From the NCBI GenBank assembly GCA_026874595.1, contig CM049321.1, positions 20,308,979 through 20,372,978 on the forward strand: a stretch of DNA of 64,000 bases. The letters run 5' to 3'. This stretch comes from Sipunculus nudus (taxonomy: Eukaryota; Annelida; Sipuncula; Golfingiida; Sipunculidae). This document shows positions 45,799-57,030 of this stretch, in pieces (position 1 is the first letter of the stretch; each line of letters begins with the position of its first letter). The notes under the pieces were generated by a model. It saw only the letters and a program-made list of their open reading frames with translations. It did not search any database and was not told the origin of the DNA. The position numbers and the translations under genes are program-made.

Positions 45799-46820
45799 AT
45801 TGTTCACATAGCATGAATCGTTATTTTATATATTAGGACTATTATGAAGCGCTCGAGGATCTGTTGGTTTGCTTTAAGTTAATCAAGACCCCAGGTGTTG
45901 TTCCGCTCATTTTAAAGATTGGACCTCTGGTCCCGCAGTCTTGATATGGTAAATAGACACACATATGGACTATTTTTCTTATGTACTACGTGAAACAGTT
46001 TAGCAATAGATAGTAAGTCCATATGATAGGATGCGTTTGCTGGAAACGTTTGTACTCCATTTATTGCTCTAGAGCAACTCATATTGATGCACACATAATA
46101 ATTTGAACATGATGCGTTATTTCCACGGTTTCATAGCCACTTATATATTTCAATATGTTTTGAAATAGAAATCAGTGTGTTTTCGAAAAAAAAGCTGGAA
46201 AAAGGATAATGAAATTTTGTACAAAGAATCTATCAATTTGTCGAATAAAAAATGTATGGATAGTTATTAAAATACATCCTCTAAATGTTTGAAATTGGTA
46301 ACAATGACATTGGTAAAATGTAACGCATGCCACGTTACGTATTAAAACAGATTGATAAATTGAAGATGACAAATTTTCAACGAACCGATTGTTTTCTATT
46401 ATAAGAAACAACCTCAAATTATTTGTTACAGAGTAAGTTAATAAAATAACGCGTAAAGGTGAAGAAAATGTGAGTATAATTCTCAATTATAACTGAAAGA
46501 ACCGAAGTTGCAATGACCCTTGAATATAACGTTGAGGGTTTTTATTTAAATGTTTCTCGCTTGTTCCCTTCCATTTATTACCATTTTATATAGCTATATA
46601 CTATATATATATAAACAAATGTTATTTTCTTATTACTCCTAATGAAGAGAGAGTTGGACCTAAAGATGTTCAATCGATACTTAGAAGCAGACATCCGGGA
46701 CGTGTTAGGTAGAAATTTTAAAAATATTTTGTATATCCGACCCATTAGTTTGGAAGACCTACAAATTACGTAGCTAAAAACTCGAGAATGTTTAGGCGAA
46801 TGTTTAGTCCTATGATATTG

Positions 46821-46826
<6 letters not shown>
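45796..46826. other. Unassigned AT-rich DNA within the locus B interval
   Basis: No exon could be identified between the CARD-like and GT-like exons of locus B. Confidence 0.35.
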
Positions 46827-46865
<39 letters not shown>

Positions 46866-46868
46866 TAT
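46827..46868. repeat. (TA)n microsatellite
   Basis: About 42 bp of TA. Confidence 0.95.
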
Positions 46869-47117
46869 ATATATACATATATTGTGAACGTTATTAAGGT
46901 AATGCATTTTCCAATGCTGAAGACTCAGAACCCATGTCAAAACCAGTAGGTATTTTCTTTCATTTTCTCCATCGTTCTTTTGATCAATATAATTATATTA
47001 TGAACGAACATATAAGGATATTCGATGATGGAAAAAAGTCAGAATGAAAGCGATAGGGGAAATGAAACGCATTTGAAATTGAAATGAAATGGATTTTGAT
47101 TCATTCTTAATTATTAT

Positions 47118-47131
47118 TATATATATATACA

Positions 47132-47163
<32 letters not shown>
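47118..47163. repeat. (TA)n microsatellite
   Basis: TA tract with two short interruptions. Confidence 0.95.
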
Positions 47164-47400
47164 ATGATGAAAAATTTAACTTTGTAGGATTCATCCCAAT
47201 CCTGTGTGGTTCCACTGTTTAGCCAGTGCATATCAAAGGTGAGTAACAATGTTATACGCTTTCCATGATAGGTTGTCTGTTTAAAAAAGCATGGATTTGT
47301 TACCCAATTTTACCAAATTTTATATTTAAATTAGTTTATACTATTTGTCCACACACGTCCCCCGGGAATGGCCTATCGTTTGATTCTCTACACATGAGAT

Positions 47401-47403
<3 letters not shown>

Positions 47404-47438
<35 letters not shown>
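47404..47438. repeat. (TA)n microsatellite just upstream of the locus B GT-like exon
   Basis: About 35 bp of TA, ending 14 bp before the acceptor. Confidence 0.95.
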
Positions 47439-47439
<1 letters not shown>

Positions 47440-47451
47440 CTATTGATTTAG

Positions 47452-48378
47452 TGTATAACATGAAGACGGTCCTTTCCACACGTGATCTTTTTGTCGCCAT
47501 CAACCGACAGAAACAACCCAGGGACAGGAGCGGAACTGGATCATCTTGTAACCTATTTGAGACAAAATTGTGGAAAGACATTGAAAGTGTTTTTCAAAAG
47601 CAATCTGAGAGGACTATCAAGGCACGAGATCAGATGTGTCACAGATATCGTGGCTTTAGTTCCAGATACCGCAAGACTTGCAGTGAAGCTGATTATCAGA
47701 GAGAGGCGGACCACAATCTGTTCCAGGGATACCTGACTTTTAGCTCATGGAGCAACACCTTCGAGAGACAGTCCCCTAACAACCATTTGATCATCCCGTT
47801 TGTATACACAGCCGCTGAACAGCAGCCAAAGAAGAACATTTTTGCACATCCAAAGCACATTCGAATGGTTGTTGACCTCTCATCTGAAGATGCTTCAGAC
47901 AGGGATTGGGCGTTGTCGCGGCATGCTCTACAGCAAGTGCAGGCGTATAACAAGGTGAAGGAAGTTCTTAATTTAGTTCATCCTGCAAAAGTAGCAAACA
48001 GAGAGACTGAATATGAAACAGAGACGTTTTGTCCGTTAAATGACAAAATATATGTTCAGACAAATCTACATAACAGCAATTGGGTCTGCATGTGTAAAGG
48101 AGACACACTGAATTGGGCATCAGTTCAGCCCCCCCTGAGAGGAGTTACACAGATTGTGCACAAGGAGTCTCACTTGTATTACCTTCTACAGCATATGAAC
48201 CTGGAAGATATGGTTGTTAAATGGGTCGGCAAAACAGAGACAAGCCTGGCTCAGGAACTTCAGAAATGCTTAACTGATTATGAAGGTGCAGTCACAAGAG
48301 CAAAAGTACTGTCAAAGGCATTTTCGACCAGTACTGTGGTCAACTTATCAAAACAAAATGCTGTACTAGCATGCTTGG
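47452..48378 (+). pseudogene. Locus B, GT4/GT-B glycosyltransferase-like domain exon, broken
   Basis: The exon opens after TTGATTTAG at 47451. The 30 nt from acceptor to the conserved VxFLSP start equal the distance in locus A. It reads VIFLSPSTDRNN, GAELDHLVTYLRQNCGKTLK and IVALVPDTARLAVKL. The frame then changes at about 47690, and READHNLFQGYLTFSSWSNT follows directly. The locus A exon has about 38 more residues between those blocks, so an out-of-frame deletion of roughly 113-115 nt occurred. The C-terminal half is open: IRMVVDLSSE, DTLNWASVQPPLRGVTQIVH, KESHLYYLLQHMNLE and NAVLACLG. TGA at 47461-47463 is a further lesion, and the donor has an extra G (CTTGG|GTAAGT) relative to locus A. 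As in locus A, the GT4 catalytic acidic pair is not evident. Confidence 0.65.
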
Positions 48379-48937
48379 GTAAGTCTTAGCATCTCCAACA
48401 CGAGGCGAAACGTGTTATCCTTGAACCTCGGTTTGTTTGTGAGCCAAATGTACTGAACAGAAGTTGATGAAATTTGACAGAGGGTTAAGATTACACCCAA
48501 GTAAGAATCCATTAAAGTTTGGAGCTGATCTGATCCATAATATATTTTTAATTCAAAGGATCTCATTGTAAAATCAAATGAGATCAAAAAAAAAAAAAAC
48601 CGGTTATTTCCTTAGAATCTTGCCATTGATAGTTTTACTTTTGGAGGTGGACCTGGATAGGGTTATTGAATGGTGACAGAATTATGTCATTCCAGGAGGG
48701 GTCCTCATGTCCCCGACAACAAATTATTTTTATATGTTAGACACAGAATTTTCTTTATCTCTTAACTTTGTTTTTAGACAATTTACGATAAATAATGTAT
48801 CAACAGAAAATGAACTGTTGGCATGATCTGTATATGTGCTGTTAACTTACCCCGTGTTCTTAAGTATCACGACTTTTGAGTGTCAGACTTGTTTTACATT
48901 CATTACCTGTTGTGGAATGTACTATTTCCAATTTTAG
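48379..48937 (+). other. Probable intron of locus B
   Basis: It runs from GTAAGT at 48379 to the acceptor CCAATTTTAG at 48937 and contains an A-rich run at 48588-48600. Confidence 0.5.
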
Positions 48938-49119
48938 AAGGGAACACATCGTGTATTAGGACAACGCTGAGCGAATGTGCCGAATACAAGAACAAGCTAT
49001 GCAGAGGACTGAACCGATGGCGGTGTGGAAACTTGCTTTCACTGTATCGCGACCTGGAGGCTATTGCCGTTCTAGTTCAGCTTATCCGTAACATCATCAA
49101 CGCAGAGCACGGATCGTAA
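48938..49119 (+). pseudogene. Locus B, helical exon (truncated)
   Basis: The first residues (GNTSCIRTTLSECAEYKNKL) and the block DLEAIAVLVQLIRNIINAEH align with the locus A exon at 25763-26119. The frame ends at TAA (49117-49119) where locus A continues for about 60 residues. GTAAAT at 49115 might be a late donor, but the downstream part of the exon is missing. No ankyrin exons were found after it. Confidence 0.6.
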
Positions 49120-49700
49120 ATTAAAATTTGATATCTTTATAATAGCAATCTTTGTTTCCTTTCCACTTGCCTTCGCCGATGGGATCTCTTACTCACGAAG
49201 GTTCTTTCGTCGCAATTTACTTCTCGCAAATATCACGAATTTGAAACTCTTGTGAACAAAAACTCAACCACAGTAAACCCTTGCCAAAAAAAGGCAGCCG
49301 CAATATATCACATGTGGGAATATGCAGTTCAGCTTTAAACTGCGGTTCCAAAAAGGTCAGCTACAGTTCCATACAAATACATAGTTCAATATTATAAAGC
49401 GATAACATCAGGTTAATTGTATTCTGCAATGGTGATGGTATTGAAATGGCGCAAATGTCCTAAAAACAACTACTGGTTATGTTAATGCACGAGTATTGTA
49501 TACATGAGATTTGTAGTCAAAATAACAATCAACTCGATTGCTACATCACAGGTCACGTCTGCCCGCCAGTACAAAGGCGGCTTTATTAGTCGCCATCTGT
49601 TCCCATATACCCTTTATGATATGGATAAGCTCCCCCTTATAGTAACGACTGACGCTATTGAGCTGCTTCTAGTCTAAGCGATCTTATACAGCTGGTCAAG
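49120..49700. other. Unassigned DNA downstream of locus B
   Basis: No ankyrin exon, repeat or RNA recognised. Confidence 0.4.
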
Positions 49701-49744
49701 AATGCTCAATACATCGCAGAGTATATAAAAGCCCTTTAACACAG

Positions 49745-50375
49745 CACGGAGATCGTTGGGTAACCATTGCGTTATCATAAATCGGCCCGATCTCTCAACG
49801 ATCTCCTAAAAGCCTTGAAAATGCCGTTTTTGTGTAAATGTTTTGGAAATACTTGTGCGCTCGTTGTGTGATCAAAAATTCAATTTTCGGCAACTTTCAT
49901 GGCGATCTATAGAGATTTTTGAGCGACCTTGGCGATCATTGAGCGCTCATTGAAACATCCTTGAGCGACCATTGAGAGTTTGTTGAGCGTTCGTTGTGTG
50001 ATTGAGAGAGTTCACTGAGAGATATACGAGATTGCTGAGAGATCAGGTGCGACCAAGAGAGATCATTGAACCAGGAGAGATCACGAGGGATCATTTTCTG
50101 GGTGGAAATATTTGGCGTTTATTGAAGTACTTGGAGATCATAAGGAGATAGAAGAGATCGTTCAGGGCTCCTTGAGAGCGCTTTGTGCGTTCGTTGAGAG
50201 ATCGCTCCCCTTGGCGACCGTTGGATGATTGTTTAAGACCGAGTTAAAATTTTGTGGAGAGCGTGGCGACCGTGCAGATCACTGAAAGACCATTTAGAGA
50301 TAATTGAGAGATCTTGGTGATCGCTGGGCGCTCATTGAAAGATCGTGAAGAGATCAAAGATCGCCATCCCTGAGT
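49745..50375 (+). repeat. Cryptic GATC-rich simple repeat (~11-13 bp unit)
   Basis: About 630 bp are filled with variants of GAGAGATCATTGAGCG and GAGCGACCATTGAGAG. GATC or GACC recurs every 10-25 bases, with TTGAG and GTTCGTTG between. Units are too variable for a clean period. It has no open frame of note and contrasts sharply with the AT-rich flanks. Confidence 0.65.
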
Positions 50376-50778
50376 AAATGGACTTTAAGGGAAAAGGAAA
50401 TGGTTTGTGCAAATTCAGGTTACAGGAAAAAGGATAAGTTACTGCGTAAGACGTATATTGACCTGCATGACCTCATCCCATTTAGGCCAAGTACACTAGA
50501 GTTTTTTTACTTCTTGTTTCTGATATCTGAAAGATATTATGATTAAGATTAGTGATGTAGGACTCGCGTCCGGACTATGTATGCTAAGACTTGGACTCGA
50601 GGGTCCTGGACTCAGACTTTTACTCGGTTTTGGAGGTAGAAAAATAAGAGAAATCAAGCCGAGTCGATCTGAAGTCGAGTTTAAACAAAAACTCAATGAT
50701 ATCCTATAAAGAAATACTTCTGTGAAATACTGATAGAATATTAAAGAAAAATGAGACTATATATAAATATGTATTCAT
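50376..50778. other. Unassigned DNA with GGACTC/GAGTC motifs
   Basis: Short phrases GGACTCGCGTCCGGACT, TTGGACTCGAGG and GAGTCGATCTGAAGTCGAG (50552-50680) are mutually related and partly inverted. This is possibly a decayed element; ends are not defined. Confidence 0.3.
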
Positions 50779-50782
50779 ACAC

Positions 50783-50838
<56 letters not shown>
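50779..50838. repeat. (TA)n microsatellite
   Basis: About 60 bp of TA with a TGTA interruption. Confidence 0.95.
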
Positions 50839-50841
<3 letters not shown>

Positions 50842-51079
50842 TTAAAAAAATCAATGAAAATTATATGCAACATGCAACAAACATGATAATCTCAAATTTC
50901 CATTGGGGCTTCTTTAAAGATGGAGATTTAAACTGGAATTCGAGTTGCATTCTAGTTAAAATTGGACTAAAACCTGATCTAATCGGAAGGGGACAGGTAC
51001 TGGGACTTGGATGTCGTGGGTTCGACTACATCAATGATAAAGATGTTTCCTTTCATAGCTGATTACTCAAGGTCCGTCA

Positions 51080-51330
51080 AGGTGGGTCACGGGGAAAGGA
51101 TTCAATGCGTTCTTCAGTGCGCTGTCTATGTACTGCAGTCATCCCGGGTCTCCTTTGTTTAAACCGCTGCTTTGTATTTCGAGAATCTCTCGGTTCACCT
51201 AAAGGGCTGGAACAGAGCAAACACGTGTAATCATAAGAATTAGAATATGGTATTGTATTGTGCACTCAGCTCCCATTGCTTTGACTCAAGGGCCTGTGCC
51301 AGAACTGGAGTAATCAGACCAGTCAGTTAG
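51080..51330 (+). repeat. Dispersed repeat family R1, copy 2
   Basis: It matches 20240-20640 in the same orientation: TCCTTTGTTTAAACCGCTGC (51150), ACACGTGTAATCA (51221) and GGCCTGTGCCAGAACT (51291), then GTAATCAGACCA. Confidence 0.6.
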
Positions 51331-51339
51331 GGCATCTCC

Positions 51340-51480
51340 TTATTGACACGTGTTGTGGCTCATTTTTAATAGTAAGCAGTCGGATTAAGGGCAATATTTT
51401 GGTAGGTAAAAAGGGAAGAAGCTATTTTTCCGTGTTATTTCAACATGCTTTATGGGTGATTGAGCCCAAATAGTATACAT
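51340..51480 (+). repeat. Dispersed repeat family R3, copy 1
   Basis: ACACGTGTTGTGGCTC, then AGTAAGCAG...TAAGGGCAATATTTTGG and GAAGCTATTTTTCCGTGTTA are repeated in order at 58884-59090. Confidence 0.55.
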
Positions 51481-51789
51481 AATTTTATTATTAAATTTTC
51501 CCTTTTAAAGCTTCACATTATTGAAAGGCAAAAATTAAAACTAGCATTTAAGAACACGTGTTCACAACTCCGTAACTTACAAAAAATGGAATGTTTTGAA
51601 CCAAATTGCGAAATGCCGATTTAAAGTTGAATTATGTAAAAACTAGTAAATTTGTTTAAACATTAATCAAGTTTTAAGAAATCCAAAAGTTTTTATGTAT
51701 CACATTATGGAGAACATTGTTAGGTTTCACATTATGTATATGTTAAATGACCCCAGAGCAAAAGTTCAATTAATATTAAGGAAAAAACC

Positions 51790-52810
51790 TTTAAAACCTA
51801 TGAGACCTTTAAGACAAATCCCTAAGACGAGCAAATAAAATCATCAACCACCAGTACAATGTCGGCTGATATAGCTGGATGGGGACCAATTATGCCACCA
51901 ATCACACTAATAGATCTCATTATAATAGTGAGTTCTATGTGTAAATTGACTTTTTAAAGTCAGCCTACTGAGATCGTTTTTCTCCCATAAGGGCCACTTA
52001 GCCACACGGAAGAACGTCCGCTTTTTAACCGGATGTTGGCTGCCAGCCTTAGAGCAACCGGATATTGGACAAAGAAAGGCACGCCACCCCAACCCCAACC
52101 CCAGTCTTACTTACATATATGGTAACCTGATACTTTGGTTTGTTATGAAAATATTGAACATGCGAGGCTTATGAAACATTTAATGTATTGACACTAACAT
52201 TATAATAGGCCACGCACGTGTTTGGAGGTTATTCGATTATTCAGTCTCATCCCTTTGCTTAATGTTGGGCACGGTAAGCTTAACTATGAAGGGAGACGTT
52301 TAGGGGACCCTCTGACAATCTAAAATTGGACCTTTTTTTTAAACTGGACTCTGGTTGCATTTCAATTTTTTAAAGGTAAACTATTTTCTTAAAAACATTG
52401 TTATTTAATGATTTTTTTTATTTATATAAAATCAATTTTCTGATTTTAGCTGCACATACCCACAACTGCAAGTGATCACACATTCGCAACCCACTAAAAC
52501 TTAACTAAAAGATCGTACGACCATTGCGTATGACCTAACTAAAAACGAGGCGTTCTGCAGCACAGCAGAGAGAGGTTTAAGGGCCTGCTTGAAAAACCGC
52601 AACCTGTAAATGAAAAAAAGGTGACTCATAAACTAAACTATGAATTGAAGTAGGTAATCAGCTCTAATGGAAAACTGAGGCAAGATTACAATCTAAGTTA
52701 ATGCCACTGACCACGACATGTGACATCGGCTTTTTAGTCTATACGCAAGAGGGTAGCACCAATGAGTCTGGGAACGTTTTGCCGAGTCAGGGTTCGAAAA
52801 GAGCACCGAA
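51790..52810 (-). repeat. Dispersed repeat family R2, copy 2 (inverted)
   Basis: Inverted relative of 20800-22290 with the same landmark order and about 30 kb away. Shorter by several hundred bases, so one copy carries indels. No coding capacity recognised. Confidence 0.6.
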
Positions 52811-54284
52811 ATGTTACAGAAAAGAACTCCAATGACTATCTCCAATTGGAAATTTATTTGAGGAGGGTGTTTTGTCGGCTTTAGACCCGTATATTCCCAG
52901 CAGATGAACGGTTCGGTTCTGACCGCGCCTTTAATTACAAATTTGAGTACAGCATTACACGGGTTCTGGATCCAAGACTAAAGCTACGTTTCCATTGGCA
53001 CGAACGCGAAAGCGAACCCGAAGGGTGTGTTTCCATATTATAATACGCGACACGGCACGCGGTTTCTAGTCATTTCTGCACATTCCTTTTAAGAAATTAG
53101 GGTTTTGTTTGGTGAATTTTGTAAAACGTACCAAAATGTTAAGGAGATGCCCTAACTGACTTAGCCCATAAAATGTAATACATGTTTCCGCTGACTGGAA
53201 CATCGCGTGTTTGCAAGTCACAGTCAGACCTATATGGTCACGCAGACTTGTTATTGTAAACAAACACACGTGGACTGTGGTGATCAATACACAGAGCCAA
53301 AACAAAGTCTTAAAGAGCCGCATGTGAGGTACTGAGACGGTGTGCTTGGATTGTTTTGCTGGGAAACTTTTATATAAAGCAAAAATTAACTGAAAATGTT
53401 AAATTATAGGCATAATACTGATCCTGATTACTTCACTATCACTGTACAACTTGGTTACGGGCTGCATATATGAACACTTTAATCAATCCATTTCGTAACT
53501 AGCCGTGAATACACGATTGAGTAGGCATTTATATTGGAACTGAGCCGTGATATAAGCCATACGAGATGGTGAACTACAACTGTCATTCATCCTGTTGCAT
53601 TGATATCAAAGTACACAGAAGATAATCTTAACATTATTCCATGAGTGATGAAATGACACAAAAAATATATGAGAACTTAAAGACCTAACTTAGAATGCTA
53701 ATGAGTCATTCCCTGTACAAGTTGGCCGTGTCCAGTTCACCGTGCGATCCATGCTAGTTTTTATGCGGTCAGAAATTCAAGAAACGTGTATGGATTTACC
53801 AATATGCCCAGTTAAACGACATTTTCTCGCACATGTTAGATGTTGTTAGAAAGTATACTAACAATCAAATTCTTTATGTCATATGACACTAGTAGGCCAG
53901 GACGCGTTATCAAAAATGACTGAAATATTTGCGTCCTCAACAAGCTTTACAGTTTGTTCCCTGTTGCAATATGTAAAGACGCTCTGACGCTTGTTCGCCG
54001 GTCGGAGACTCCCTAATGTCAGGTGGCCGAAATGGCTGTAATTCGTAAATAACAAAAATAAAACGACGTTAAGGGGCCGTCATAAACATGTCCAGCAACC
54101 ATGTTTACCATCAGCTAAGTCTGGCAGACAGGAAATTAAACCTGGAGCTGCTAATCCAAGCATGAGAACTACAGGGAAAGGCAATACTTCGCCCTCACAC
54201 AATAACACGTGATGTTTTGAGTAATAATGCGATCCTTGGACTACTAGCTCGGAATATTTACGGTCACACCACAAAAACACACAA

Positions 54285-54288
<4 letters not shown>
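52811..54288. other. Unassigned DNA
   Basis: No gene, RNA or repeat family recognised. Confidence 0.4.

Positions 54289-54342
<54 letters not shown>
54289..54342. repeat. (TA)n microsatellite
   Basis: About 54 bp of TA. Confidence 0.95.
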
Positions 54343-54344
<2 letters not shown>

Positions 54345-54586
54345 GAATGTTGTCTGCTTGCAGAACCAATCCAATAGTGCTCTGTTAGCGGGATGCTAAG
54401 AGCTGGTACATAATATTTATTATGAAAATTGTCATTTACACATTAGCACGTCTTTTCATGCTATCGCTTCATATCGCATATGTCAGGATTGTGATATCAA
54501 TATATTTTGAATTCTGTCGACATTATTAAAACCAAAAGTACCATAGCATAAAAAAATTTGAGAACTGGTAAACGGAAAAGGTTAAG

Positions 54587-55579
54587 TACAGTAAAACCTC
54601 GTTGTTTCGAAGTAGAAGAGACCGGTTAATTTATTTCGACACATCCGGAGTTCGAGACAACCGATATTCATTATATTCAACCTTCTTAATAGCCTTAATT
54701 ATTATCATAAATACTGTACATGTATACAGGGTCTATTTAACATAATTCCTACAAATGTTTGTGTGAAAGAAGGACACAGATTTTATAATACATTTATTTA
54801 TTAATAAATAAGCGCAAGTACCTCAAAAAAAAAGGATAAGGAAAATCTGGAAAGTGAAATGGGAGCTCATACAGGTATGAAAGCACACAGATTATTTAAT
54901 GCAATCTGTGTCTAGGTCTTGCCACCCCTGGACCAGGACTTCGTTGTCTTGCTCAGTGATCCGCAAACCAAACTTGAGCAGGCCGCGAGGCCATAGCAAA
55001 CAGGACACGAACAAAATAAAAGTGTAGCAGTATAGCAGTATAACGTACTGGTACAGATAACAGTTAGTCTGAAAGATCACATCTTTCTCCCTTTTATACA
55101 GAGATTTATATATGTGTATCCCAGACACATCAAAGGTAAGGATTCCATTATGTTGGTTTATTTATAATTTCTCATTTCAAATTATGGCTCTGTTGGCATA
55201 AAAAGAAAGGCCTGATCATGAGTAAGTAATTGGCCAAACAGGTACACAACGGGCCAGGTGTATAAACCGTCGCGCTTAATGAGTATGTACCTTGCCGGTA
55301 TCAATTATGTACCTAGTCATCACAGCCGTAGTTATAAAATGGACCGTGCACAACTGTTATCCAAACATTCAAGCGATATGACTTCGAGTTAGCGATAGAA
55401 ATACTAGCTTGGGACCAACAAAACACTTCGACACACCATGTTCTTCGACGCATCCGAGTTCGACACGAAAGGATTTAAGTTAGTAAGGTTTTAACTGATT
55501 TTTGCAGGGACTCCACATTCGACTTCGACACATGCGGGAATTTGACTTAACCGATTCGACACAATGAGGCTTCACTGTG
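54587..55579. mobile_element. Non-autonomous pogo/Tigger-like TIR element
   Basis: The left end TACAGTAAAACCTCGTTG and the right end CAATGAGGCTTCACTGTG are inverted repeats with a few mismatches. Both subterminal zones carry TTCGACACATCCG / GAGTTCGA phrases (54640, 55447, 55524). The CAGTRAARCCTC end is typical of the pogo/Tigger branch of Tc1/mariner. No transposase ORF remains. Confidence 0.6.
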
Positions 55580-56043
55580 ATTAAAATAAATAGCTCTTGT
55601 CAATCTGATACGATGAAACAGCTAGATGTCATAAAACAGTAAAATATGCATAATTCGTTTTCTTCATAGAGAATAATATTAAAATCAGTTGAATTTAAAT
55701 GAGGAATGAAAGAAGGCTCAGATGACGTAATGCCTCCTTTTTGTGATGTATACGCTATGTAATAGGGCTCTAATCGTCCACGAAGCAAACATTTCATTAT
55801 TATGTAAAACTAGTTTCATATAATTGATTTTATACTTACGCAACACTTGAGGAAACACTCGAATGAACAAAAGCACATAACCCATTAAAACATTTGATGT
55901 GGAGCCTGATATATCAAACCACCATCCGACAAACAGGCAGCATTGATTCTGATGAAGTCAGCACAAAGGTTTTATGACTTATGACTACGTTATGCTTGGT
56001 AAAGAGGAATATTTCTTAATCGCGGCTAATCCAAATATAGAAC
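55580..56043. other. Unassigned DNA
   Basis: No gene or repeat recognised. Confidence 0.4.
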
Positions 56044-56161
56044 CTTCATACAAAGGTTCATTACCATCTCTTTGTCGGGTTTATCGGAATCTCAAGTTCT
56101 ACCGTCAACATGAGATCCCAATAAACCCGACAAGGAGATGGATTTGAACCTTTCATGTAGG
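56044..56161. repeat. Long near-perfect inverted repeat (hairpin)
   Basis: The arm 56044-56094 and the arm 56111-56161 are reverse complements over about 50 nt with around nine mismatches. The core CTTTGTCGGGTTTAT faces ATAAACCCGACAAGG. The loop is 16 nt. CTACCGTCAAC in the loop is nearly repeated just after the second arm (CACCGTCAACA at 56175). This is either a fold-back mini-element or a hairpin RNA source. No gene is seen around it. Confidence 0.75.
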
Positions 56162-56767
56162 TTTAAAGTTCCACCGTCAACACTAAACGATAATTCCTAA
56201 ATCGATACGGGAACTGAAGCTGACACTGGCTTTTTCAGCTCCTTGTCACCTTGATCTTTCAGCCTGTGCAGGAGCTGATGCAGGATTGGACTATAGGTGT
56301 AGAAAGGGCACAGAAAAAGTGGCTAAATAAGTCCCCCCCCCATGTTGTGATGAAATAATTTTAAAATAATTAAGTATAATGGCGCGGCATATTGTTAATT
56401 CTCACTCTGATTTTCAGTATTAAGAACATATTGTGTTATTTCTCAATACTTTTTGGTCGTAGGTGGGTAATGGCTCCTAAACCCTCACGGATATGTCTGT
56501 GCGACTACTTGTAGGCCATTTAGTCTCGGGTATGATTTTATGAGCGTACGGTATTTTCTTTTCATTAACTAGGTATTACATACAATATTCATTTAATGTA
56601 CACGGTATCCTTAACTGGCAAAATCGATGTTCTTAAGATTAACTCTGCTCAGCCAGTGATTTAATTACACAGCTTGTCGAGAGGTGAGAACAAATGAAAA
56701 AAAACTTTACTTACCAACATACGGCTGCGTGTACAGTATCAGAAACTTAGGAAGTTACTGCATAACC
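56162..56767. other. Unassigned DNA
   Basis: No gene recognised. A poly-C run lies at 56333-56341. Confidence 0.4.
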
Positions 56768-57030
56768 GGCTTCAGTGGTCTAGGGGTAGGGCACACGGGT
56801 CAAAGCCGGGAGACTGTAAGTTCAAATCTCAGCCGAGGCCGTGAGATTTTTCATTGCCGACCCCCGCCCTGAGTGAGCGCTCTTCACAACATAATTATGA
56901 AAATGATCCTTACGGTCGTGTTGATTCATTAACGAGTTCGCCTTTCGGGGGTTCCTCGATGTAAGGTGCCTACACTGGGGAAGACATACACCCAGGACCC
57001 GCGAGCAAGGCACGTCCACAGTTGACACCA
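56768..57030 (+). mobile_element. tRNA-derived SINE or tRNA-like sequence
   Basis: GGCTTCAGTGGTCTAGGGGT carries an A-box-like element (TGGTCTAGGGG), and GTAAGTTCAAATCTCAGCC carries a B-box-like element (AGTTCAAATCT). The outer GGCTTC and GAGGCC can pair as an acceptor stem with one G-T pair. The anticodon arm does not fold well and about 180 bp of unique body follow, so a SINE head is more likely than a working tRNA gene. Confidence 0.5.

Noticed and set aside
56768-56845. True tRNA gene
   Set aside because: The anticodon arm does not fold, the B box deviates from GGTTCGANTCC, and unique SINE-like sequence follows.
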